Both the position numbers and the translations under genes were made by a program. This document shows, piece by piece, positions 27,101-35,734 of a stretch of DNA of 64,000 bases. The notes under the pieces are model-generated. The model was not told the DNA's origin. It was given only the letters and a program-made list of their open reading frames with translations, and did no database searches. The DNA lies in the NCBI RefSeq assembly GCF_964355755.1, contig NC_092676.1, positions 1,284,288-1,348,287 on the forward strand. Reading direction: 5' to 3'. Each line of letters opens with the position of its first letter. Positions within the stretch are counted from its first letter, which is position 1. The stretch comes from Antedon mediterranea. Its lineage: Eukaryota; Echinodermata; Crinoidea; Comatulida; Antedonidae.

Positions 27101-28704
27101 CAGAGATGATGGCAGGAGGAATTGGAGACAGATCAAAGATGGGTGATGTTGATGATCGTATAAGTGACATTGATCAAAGAGAAGCTGAGGCACAACGCCT
27201 TCGACATAATCGTCCTGATGAAAGATGGAATAGTGATGGTGAAGGAGATAATTTTGGTAAAATTACACGAGGACCTCCAGGACAGGATAAAGATTGGAGG
27301 GGTGATAGAGATTGGCGTGGACCGCAACCAGAAATGCGAGGACCAAGAAGTTTGCTTGGTCCAGATATGAGAGGTCTTGGAAGTCCAAATATGAGGCGCC
27401 CTGGTGTGCCGGAAATGAGGGGTCCAGGTGGCCCAGAAATGAGAGGCCCAGGTGGACCAGAAATAAGAAGTCTTGTTGGTCCAGAAATGCGAAACCTGGG
27501 TGGTATGAGAGGTCCAGGTGGAGCAGAAATGAGAGGCCCAGGTGGACCAGAAATGAGAGGTCCAGGCGGGCCAGAAATGAGAGGTCCAGGTGGCCCAGAA
27601 ATGAGGGGTCCAGGTGGACCAGAAATGAGAGGCCCAGGTGGATCAGAAATGAGAGGTCCAGGCGGACCAGAAATGAGGGGTCCACGAGAAGGTGGTTGGC
27701 CACAAAGAGATGAGCCTCGCAGACCATGGCCAGAACGTGAAGATAGATTTGGAGAAGATCAACGGCGAGATTCAGATAGGCGGCATGACATGGAAAGAGA
27801 CTGGAGGGAACAGGATTGGAGAGACAGAAGTAGAGGCAATAGAGATAAGAGCAGAGATGACAGAGATCGTGGTAAAGACAGAGAGGATAGAGAACGTGGT
27901 AAAGATAGAGAACGTGAAAGAGACCGTGATAGAGAGAGAGAAAAAGACAGAGACCGTGATAGAGAGAGAGACCGTGACAGGTACAGTAGGGATCGTGGTC
28001 GAAGAGGACGAAGTCGTGAAGAAGATCGGGACAGAAATAAAGATAGAGACAGACCAAGAAGGAGTCGTTGGGGTCCCTCAGAAGAAGAATCTACTATTTC
28101 GCAATCTGCAGATCATTCTAAACCTGAAGCAAATAAACCAAAACAGAATCTTGGCGATGTGCCGGAATCTGTTGGTAAAATACCGTCACAGGCTGAAGCA
28201 GGAATTCCAGAACAGGAACGACTTAAACAGCCGCAGAGTTCTGATCTGTCGGAAACTGATGCAACTCTTCCATCGACAAAGGATGCAACAGAACCTAATT
28301 TACCTTCATCTGCCACACCAGTGGTTGAGCAGTCTCATTCAATACCTATTCAACCTGCCATTCCCGATAAACTAATAATTGAACAGAAATTACCTTCACA
28401 AGCAAATGTTCCTATTTCTATTCAAAGTCAACCAGAAGTAATGATGGAACCAAGTGTTCCGATGGACAATGAACCGGGTTTACCTGAACAACCCAAGGTT
28501 GTCATGCAGGAACCAGATCTACCGGTTTTAAACCCTAATATTTTAGAAAATGGAAACGATGCTGTTGAAAATTGTGAACCGCCAAACGCAGCTGATGCTT
28601 TACTTCCGCAAGATGGTGCTAAAATGGACAATGCAGGACAACCAGCTGTAGGTGAAGCACCTGAAGGTGGCAGTAATGAATCTAGTAACCAGCCATCGCA
28701 ATGA
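18109..28704 (+). CDS. SCAF4/8: SR-related CTD-associated factor SCAF4/SCAF8
   Basis: Nuclear protein that binds the phosphorylated RNA polymerase II C-terminal domain and, in vertebrates, prevents early polyadenylation. Thirteen exons: 18109-18138, 19772-19900, 20260-20521, 21056-21213, 21760-21990, 22475-22572, 23123-23282, 23764-23852, 24178-24392, 24547-24647, 24983-25090, 25442-25616, 25841-28704; total 1539 residues, longer than human SCAF8 or SCAF4. Order: CID domain (1-140, with VPGLYVIDSIVRQSRHQFG), Gln-rich linker, RS/RE-rich stretch (about 387-450), an RRM (about 458-535, TVWLGHVPKNIPE and RGCAYVVM), the ENWVVEKGVTYIPWD block, then a huge Pro/Gly/Met last exon with MRGPGGPE repeats (about 1107-1202) and an Arg/Asp/Glu tract. 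It probably represents the single ancestor of both vertebrate paralogues. Exon 6 has a weak acceptor. Confidence 0.93.
18604..18914. repeat. Inverted-repeat element family C, copy 2
   Basis: In SCAF intron 1. The left end TAGATGTATTGGCCCCCTGA and inner words (ATTCACTTTGACCAAAAATTG, partner near 18.84 kb) match copy 1. The right end is eroded to AAAGGACAATATCTG. Confidence 0.75.
21520..21638. repeat. Inverted-repeat element family A, copy 2
   Basis: In SCAF intron 4, shortened. Ends AAGCTCTGTCTACACTAGC and GATAGTGTAGATAGAGTTT. Confidence 0.8.
21998..22139. repeat. Inverted-repeat element family A, copy 3
   Basis: In SCAF intron 5, starting 8 bp after the exon 5 donor. Ends AAGCTCTATCTACACTATC and ATAGTGTAGACAGAGCTTT. 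Confidence 0.85.
22685..22956. repeat. Inverted-repeat element family C, copy 3
   Basis: In SCAF intron 6. Ends TTAAAGATTTATTGTCC and GGGGGACAATACATCTTTAA with the family core. Confidence 0.8.
23361..23507. repeat. Inverted-repeat element family A, copy 4
   Basis: In SCAF intron 7. Ends AAGCTCGGTCTACACTATT and GATAGTGTAGACAGAGTTT. Confidence 0.8.
25165..25343. repeat. Hairpin repeat family B, copy 6
   Basis: In SCAF intron 11, the only family B copy found inside a gene. Nearly identical to the copies at 0.4 and 11.6 kb, suggesting recent movement. Confidence 0.85.
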
Positions 28705-29097
28705 ACTATGAATTAATGATTACAAGAACTTTGATGAAATCTGTGCAAATTAAATTGTCTACCTATAGAGTGCAAATCAATGGAATATTAATTGCCTCAG
28801 TTGTTGACGGCAAGAAATGTTAAACCTGTTATAACGCATAAATTATTACTTATTCATATCAGTATGCCTTTCGCTATAATATTTAAGTCATATAATATAA
28901 GGACAATTTCATTTGTAATTAAGAATACAAGTCTTAATACTGTATTAGTTACAGTACTTAATTAATTAGTAATTAATTTTACCTATTTAATGTCAGGAAT
29001 AACCGTATCGGGGGTGATTCATTTTCTTGTTCTCAACAACTGAGTGCCTTGTGCTTTAAATATGTGTAATTATATAAATGATTTTTATGTGTGTAAA

Positions 29098-29103
29098 AAT
29101 AAA
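29098..29103 (+). terminator. Candidate poly(A) signal for SCAF
   Basis: AATAAA followed by a T-rich stretch about 395 bp after the SCAF stop codon. First canonical hexamer with a downstream T-rich element. Use of a later site is possible. Confidence 0.5.
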
Positions 29104-29531
29104 TTTTTATTTTTTGTACATTTTGAGTAAATATGGCACTGTTGAGTTTATATTCATTGTAAACATCATACTGGCTTAGGTAAAAACAACACTGTTTAAT
29201 ATCAATGAATATTTTGAATTTAGATTGATTTACTTTGTGGCTATATTATCCTTTAGAAGCAGTGTAAGCACTTTTAAGCATTTAGTTGTATTGTACTGTA
29301 TATCTATTACAATGTTCTTATTGCTGTATGAAAACTGAATATCTGGTGTTAAACTATACTTGTCTTTGCCTAGGCCAGTTACTATGGGTTAGTCACTCTA
29401 TTTAAGTCATTGCATGCTGTTAACAAATGCCAGCCATACTTATCAACTGCTAAATTAGCGGAAGCTGTCACAGACATCAAGAATGGAAAAGATTAACAAG
29501 ATAATATTGTTTTCAAAATGACTTGTATTAC

Positions 29532-29847
29532 GTCTCAAATGGAGACCAACGGGTTCTCAAATTGAGAACTGAAGAGGATGCTATCGCAAATGGCGATCAT
29601 GTCACAATTTGATTCAAGATTCTGATCACAAATTGTGATCGTTAAACAGATGTAACTGATCGCAAATTGCGATAATTCAACATAAATGAGGATGCGGATC
29701 ACAAATCGTGATCATTAACAGATGTAACTGATCGCAAACTGCGATAGTCCAACACGGACGGATCCTATCGCAAATGGCGATGATCACAATGAGGTGAGGG
29801 TCTGTTGAGAGAAGACGACAAACTCAAGTTCTGTCCCAAATAGGGAC
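29532..29847. repeat. Array of nine short palindromes with AAAT centres
   Basis: Nine perfect inverted repeats: 29532-29546 (GTCTC arms), 29553-29569 (GTTCTC), 29583-29597 (ATCGC), 29624-29640 (GATCAC), 29659-29673 (ATCGC), 29697-29713 (GATCAC), 29731-29745 (ATCGC), 29767-29781 (ATCGC), 29833-29847 (GTCCC). Arms of 5-6 bp flank a 5-base centre, AAATN in eight and AAACT in one. Two pairs sit in a partly duplicated block of about 73 bp. Function unknown. Confidence 0.85.
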
Positions 29848-30329
29848 ATTTTTCTATTTGCAGTGTTAACTTTCACAGTCAAACTTGATTTACCAACACG
29901 TTGCAAGCTTATAATTATAGTTTTTTATGGGGTTGTTGCATTTTTAATAACTTATAGTTAACAAAATACAGACAGATGCTTGAAATTGTATTGTGGATTT
30001 TGTAATTGGGTAACAGAAGATTTGAAAACTAAATTTGGTATATATATTGTAGTAAAGTGTGGTAAATGAGGTTTGACTGTATGTTGTTCATTTTATCCAC
30101 ATAAAGGTCAAAAGTTACAGTTGTAAGAAAAGAAAACCTGTTGCTATTGGATAAACTGCAAGAAATGTAAATACAATGATTTAGGTTATATTAATAATTC
30201 GCAAAATCCAATGTTCTGTTTGATGACGCAAACTGTATTTCTTTTGCTACTTTTTTTATTTTGTTTGTGAAAGTATTGTAATAACTAAATGTAATTTTGA
30301 AAGCACTGCATGCCTACAAAAATTACTGT

Positions 30330-30465
30330 AAGTTCTGTCTACACTATCAAAGTAGTTTGACAAAAAAAGTGTGCCCAAATATGGTAGTGATGAGATTATC
30401 GTGTCCATATATGGGTACATCACACTTGTTTTGTCGCATTAACTTTAATAGTGTAGACAGAGCTT
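30330..30465. repeat. Inverted-repeat element family A, copy 5
   Basis: Intergenic. Ends AAGTTCTGTCTACACTATC and ATAGTGTAGACAGAGCTTT with the family core. Confidence 0.85.
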
Positions 30466-31228
30466 TAGTCTAGTTTCCTTCCAATAACAATATTATACCT
30501 TTTGTTTTAAAAATACTGTTTAAATACTATGAAATTTGTGATTTTTGGGGATGGGAAGATACTGTTAGAATTTGTATAGATTTGCAAATGCCTGGATATG
30601 CAGATTAATTTTCTCTTTTCATAAATTTAAATGTTGATTATTAGAAGAAACACTGTATTAAAATACATTTTAGGGGATTTTTTTAATGTTAAGGTTTACA
30701 GGTAAATACAGTATGTTACAGGGCAAAGGTCACTGCAGTTGAGGCAGCAGGTAGGTGGTTTGGTGATGTATTAAACATTGTTAAAAAACATAATGTATTA
30801 AGCATTTCGAGTAGAACAGCCTGTGTAATTTTACCTTTGTCAGTTAAAAAAACATGTGTTTTTTGGTCACTTATGAGCTCCTCAAACTGCTTGGTAGAGA
30901 AACGGCAAGGAGCTATATCGCCCTAAAACTGGCCAATCAAATAAATCTCAAATGCTCACAAAGTCCTCTAATATTCAACACTAATATGTTAATTGTTTTA
31001 AAGAGCCCAGGATCACTAATAAAGGCATTGGTGGTTTGAAATTGCCACTACTTGTAATTATACATGTTTTGAGAAAGTTCCATATATAGAAATTGTATGC
31101 ATAATTTGCATTAGATTACACAAATTGTTTTAAATCAATAGAAAGTAATTTCATTAAATAGATGTATATACCATAATAGGCACTCTCTCTCTCTCTCTGT
31201 TCAATTCATTGAATTCTATTTTTTCCGC

Positions 31229-32637
31229 CGTATCCGGATATTCACCCCCCTGGACATTTACCCCCTGGACATTTACCCCCCGGACAACCACCCCCCGGAC
31301 AACCACCACCTGGACCACTACCCCCTTAGGACAACTACCCCTTTAGGACAACTACCCCCGGACAACTACCCCCCGGACAAATACCCCCGGACAACAACCC
31401 CCTTAGGACAATTACCCCCTAGGAACAATTACCCCCCGGACAATTACCACCCAGAAAACTATCCCTTTAGAACACCCTAACCACCCAGACCATTCAACAA
31501 CCTGACTCTGCAACTATTAATTAATAACTATATTTTAATTCGTTACTTTGACGAATTACTATTCTGTTCATTATTGTAAACAAAAGTAAAAGATTGAACA
31601 TAAATATAGCCTGGTGGTATAAACTGAAGATTGTCACACATGATCATAGGATAGTCGAACGTATTATATAGTACTCCATGTATTTACTGTAAAGACTGGG
31701 TTCGCTAATAATAATAATAATTTTTGCGTCAGGACAATGCTTCGATAACCACTGGTCTTAAAAGAATTAATTTTTGTCTCAAATTTGTCATATATGTATT
31801 TTTGTACACTTGAAGAATAATATCACTTTTGATATTTGACCTCAATGTTCACTCACCGAATAAACGTCGATCTTTAAATAAATTCCCCTCAAATAAACGG
31901 TGACCATGTCACTCCCATGAAACATCATATGGAATAATCGGCGTCTATTTCCATTAGATTATACCCCCTCCCATTGAATAAACAACTTTCTTCCAATAAA
32001 TGTCCACCTAAAACCACCTAAACAATAAACAGCCCAGGCCGTTTTTTCAATAAATACGGTACTTTAAATCTAGCACATCTAGGGTCTAGCGTGCTGTTAA
32101 ACAGAATAATCGGTTAAAAACGGGTGTTTCGAAACTAGAGACCCGAGACCAGAGACCCGAGACCCAATACGAAAAGGGAGACCTAAATATACGAAAAGGG
32201 AGACCCACGTACGAAAAGGGAGACCCCACTATACGAAAAGGGAGACCCTAATATACGAAAATGGAGACCTAAATATACGAAAAGGGAGACCCAAATATAC
32301 GAAAAGGGAGACCCAAATATAGGTCTCCCTTTTCGTATTGGGTCTCGTGTCAGGTCTCTGGTCTCGGGTCTCTAGTTTCGAAACACCCGTTAAAAACAGA
32401 TGATTTCATTTTTACAGAAACCGGTCCTATATATTTGTCTACTTTTGGATTGGAGGGGGGATAGTTGACCGGGGGGTAGTTTACCGGGGGATAGTTGTCC
32501 TAAGGGGGTAGTTGTCCTAAGGGGGTAGTTGTCCTAAGGGGGTAGTTGTCCTAAGGAGGTAGTTGTCCTAAGGGGGTAGTTGTCCGGGTGGTAAACATCC
32601 GGGGGGTAACTGTCTAGGGGGTAGGTGTCCTAGAACC
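31229..32637. mobile_element. Fold-back element FB-1 (CCCCCGGACAAC arms)
   Basis: About 1.4 kb. The left arm (to about 31500) is a run of units like CCCCCGGACAACTA. The right arm (from about 32450) is the same unit in reverse complement (TAGTTGTCCTAAGGGGG). The element is flanked by the 9-bp direct repeat TTTTTCCGC at 31220-31228 and 32638-32646, a likely target-site duplication. The middle has an irregular run of AATAAACG-type words (31.86-32.06 kb) and the nested element FB-2. No transposase frame is visible. Fold-back elements of this form are known from Drosophila (FB) and sea urchin (TU). Confidence 0.8.
32122..32388. mobile_element. Fold-back element FB-2, nested in FB-1
   Basis: 267 bp. 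Both ends read GGGTGTTTCGAAACTAGAG in inverted orientation and continue through GACCCGAGACCAGAGACC. The left part then repeats a unit of about 21 bp, ACGAAAAGGGAGACCCAAAT. The 9-bp direct repeat GTTAAAAAC flanks it exactly (32113-32121 and 32389-32397), a textbook target duplication. Non-coding. Confidence 0.88.
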
Positions 32638-33165
32638 TTTTTCCGCACATATCTTCACCAAGTCTACTGGTAGGGAGAATTTTAGCTCCCTTCTGGTTTT
32701 GGTAACATACAAATATGGCAATAGGAAGCTTCATTTTGCAATGACCTGGGTATAAGTTTGGTCAGGTCAATCAATGTGTTGTCATTCTCATTGCCTGAAC
32801 CTAGAAACCGCCAAAAGGGACGAGGTGGATAGCAAGTACGTCCCAACTTCCCTGCATGCACACAATGAATTTAAATGTTCTAGGTAGGTTGTCGCCTATT
32901 GAAAGCTCACCATGTCATCAAGACACTGTCTGGTGCATTCGGTTAGATTGAATACAGCATCACATGTTTCACTGTTCTTATGTTGGAGGCCATGCATGTG
33001 ATGCAATTCGACACTGTATCAGACTTTATACTGGACAAATTGTAAATACAGAAATGGCTCTCCAGTATAAATGATCCTAACCTTAACACAAAAAAGTGGG
33101 CAAGTCGCGCAACAAATTTACATAAGAATCGTATTGGCAACTATTTTCAAAACAAAGTTTGATTA

Positions 33166-33175
33166 TTTATTTATT
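33166..33175 (-). terminator. Candidate poly(A) signal for SOD1
   Basis: On the minus strand two overlapping AATAAA hexamers lie about 90 bp after the SOD1 stop codon. Confidence 0.55.
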
Positions 33176-33261
33176 TCAGATTTAAAGGTCACAAACTATT
33201 TCAATTAGAACCACGATATACACACATTATAGTAAACATTTATATTTGATATGAAGCAGAC

Positions 33262-35017
33262 TTAAACTTTGGTGATACCGATGACACCACAAGCAAGACG
33301 TCCACCTGCATTACCTGTGGTCAGGCTCTGCTCGTGACCTCCTTTACCGAGGTCATCGACATCTGCATGCACCTGTACGATAAAAGAGTAAATGGCATTA
33401 TAAATGTCAATATTTCAATAAAGCTTTGTCTACACTATCAAACTAAACTAAAAAAAGTGTGATGTGCCCAAATATAGTAGTGATATGACATCATCATGTC
33501 CATATATGGGCACATCACATATAGTTTGATACTGTGGATAGAGCTTAAAGCCCTTTGCTCACTGAACATGTGCTGGGACTAATGCTATTACCATGCTGGT
33601 ACATTTTTCTGTCAGAATAGGTCACGTTGCCAGCATCAGCTACACCTGCTGAAGACCTAGTAATATTACTATTACAATTATAATGATAGAATGTACGACA
33701 GTGAATGCTTACCACAACAGAACGACCAATGATTGAGTTGACCCCGGTCAGATTCAGCAGCTTATCGGTCAAGTCAATCTTTGCAATGCCACTATCATCA
33801 GCAACACAATTGCCAAGATCACCAACATGTCTGAAAGGGGAAAAAAAAATTATTTTTGTTTTACATTTAAATGTACAATTACAACCTTAGCTCTGACTAT
33901 CATATTTTTTTTAGATTTCAGTTGACATACCTAACTTCATCTTCAGGGGCTCCATGGGTCTTTTTGAATGGATTGAAGTGAGATCCAGCACTCGAACATC
34001 CTACAATGAAAATTATTTCTTTAATTCTGATATACATCATCAAAGTTTAAGTCAGTCTGGTTCAAACTTTAAGTCAGTCTTGTTGAAAGTTTGAATCAGT
34101 CTGACTCAAATTATGAGCCAGTCTGGTGCAAAGTTTGAGTCCGTCTGGTGCAAAGTTTGAGTCCGTCTGGTTCAAAGTTTGAGTCAGTCTTTTTCAAGTT
34201 TGAGTAAGTCTGGTTCGAAGTTTGAGTAAGTCTGGTTCAAAGTTTGAGTCGGTCTGGTTCAAAGTTTGAGTCAGTCTGGTTCAAAGTTTGAACAAGACCG
34301 ACTCAAAGTTTGAGTCAGTCTGGTTCAAACTTTGAGTCAATCTAGTCTGGTTCAAACTTTAAGTCAGACGAGTCAATCAAGTCTGGTTCAAACTTTGAGT
34401 CAGACTTACTCAAAGTTTGGTTCACACTTACCACTTGTGTAGTCACCAAATTCATGGATATGGAAGCCATGGTTACCAGCAGCCAATCCAGTCACCTCAC
34501 CTGTCACTTTAACTGGTCCATCAGCAGCCTAAGAAAAATACACATTCATAAAGAACCATTCTGCCATATACTGTATAAACATTTAATAATTTACCTTCCT
34601 TCAGCTTAATAAATAAATAGGCTTATATAGATACTAATTTAAATTTTAAAACTCATATTAACTTAAAAAATCAGTTTTTCAAATGGAAAACTCATACATT
34701 TTTATATAGCTTGACAATTTCTATTCCTATCCTATCCTAATTCATAAAAGGAGATAAAACCACTGTGCGCCCATCGACACACCCCCTAAACTGACACGCT
34801 TCAATGACTCTGCAGTTTTTCCTGGCGTAACCTCCCACAACAACATGCCTATTAAGCCTAGGCTAGTAGTAGTAGAGAGTAGGGCGTAAAGGCCTAGACA
34901 TTTTAAACAATTTTGCAAATTAGAAATATACAAGGTAAGCAAATGTACTTCTTGTGTGAAATTGATGACTCCTTTCACTTTTTCGCCTACAAGAATACAA
35001 ACAGCTTTGATAGTCAT
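33262..35017 (-). CDS. SOD1: Cytosolic Cu/Zn superoxide dismutase
   Basis: Converts superoxide to oxygen and hydrogen peroxide. Five exons on the minus strand: 35017-34949, 34528-34432, 34000-33931, 33830-33713, 33372-33262, giving exactly 154 residues as in human. Because the lengths agree, the known residues fall at the same numbers: copper ligands His46, His48, His63, His120; zinc ligands His63, His71, His80, Asp83; the Cys57-Cys146 disulphide; and Arg143 at the active site. No signal peptide, so the cytosolic form. The gene is tail-to-tail with SCAF and head-to-head with the STI1-like gene (717 bp between start codons). Confidence 0.98.
33421..33546. repeat. Inverted-repeat element family A, copy 6
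   Basis: In the last SOD1 intron, about 50 bp from the final exon. Ends AAGCTTTGTCTACACTATC and GATACTGTGGATAGAGCTT. Confidence 0.85.
34040..34425. repeat. Minisatellite in SOD1 intron 2
   Basis: About 17 irregular units around GTTTGAGTCAGTCTGGTTCA, some in inverted orientation near 34.28 and 34.39 kb. On the transcribed strand the array begins within about 10 bases of the exon 2 donor and fills nearly the whole intron; several units contain GAGTAAGTC. Confidence 0.85.
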
Positions 35018-35734
35018 TGTGTTATTTCACGTTTTTCAAGACACCTTTTCTATGCGAAACCTTCACGTGTAATGAAACAACTATTTTTTTAAGAGTCATG
35101 TTGCTGCAGACTGTCCGCCATGCGGTATGTCTACTAGAGGGAGTTTGTGTCCACCACCGGTACCTTGTCAAATTACCCGGCGATTCCATTTTACAGTGGA
35201 TAAGTATTTTATCTACAGTGTGGTAGACCGTCAGTTACTCGTATTGTTTTTACTTATACTGATATTTGTGTATATGTGTGTATTTTTTTGTTCTTTTTAA
35301 TTAATAAATGACTTTTTACAATTGTTTATTGAGATTGTTTACAACATTGATGAATTTGAAAATATTGGCAACAGAGGGCACATTATAAAAAAACAAACAA
35401 ATGTCGCCATCTCGTGATTTTCATTTCTATGGGCAGCTATTAGGGCCAAAGTTTGTTTTATATTATCTGTGTACAATTTATTACTTAATTTCTATTTATT
35501 TTATTTATTTATTTACAATACATTTTGCACTTGCACTAAAACATTTTAAAATAAAATTAATTAACTAACCGAATTGAATTATTTGATCATTTTTTATTTT
35601 TTTAAAATTTTTTCGGGAGTGTGCTGTTGCTGCTCACACACACACGTCGTCTTGATATATCTTTTGCCAATTATTCAAGAGGGCGCTTTTTTTATGAGAA
35701 AGAGAGAAAAGAAGATAAAAAGTTGAAATTCGCG
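35018..35734. promoter_or_regulatory. Divergent promoter region SOD1 / STI1-like gene
   Basis: Only 717 bp separate the two start codons, so both promoters lie here and may be shared. A CTAG/GGCCTAG-rich tract follows in the first intron of the STI1-like gene (35.9-36.2 kb) and a shorter one lies in SOD1 intron 1 (34.86-34.90 kb). No TATA box was assigned. Confidence 0.6.

Larger units (their letters stand above)
28705..33261. other. Convergent intergenic region SCAF / SOD1
   Basis: Tail-to-tail interval with no recognisable gene. It contains the SCAF 3' untranslated region, an array of small palindromes, one family A element, a 1.4-kb fold-back element with a second one nested inside, and the SOD1 3' end. 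Confidence 0.7.

Noticed and set aside
27263-28057. Long minus-strand and alternate plus-strand frames opposite the SCAF last exon
   Set aside because: Shadows produced by the Gly/Pro/Arg repeats of the true reading frame.
29532-29847. CRISPR-like regular spacing of palindromes
   Set aside because: Eukaryotic context, irregular spacing, and no constant repeat longer than the hairpins.
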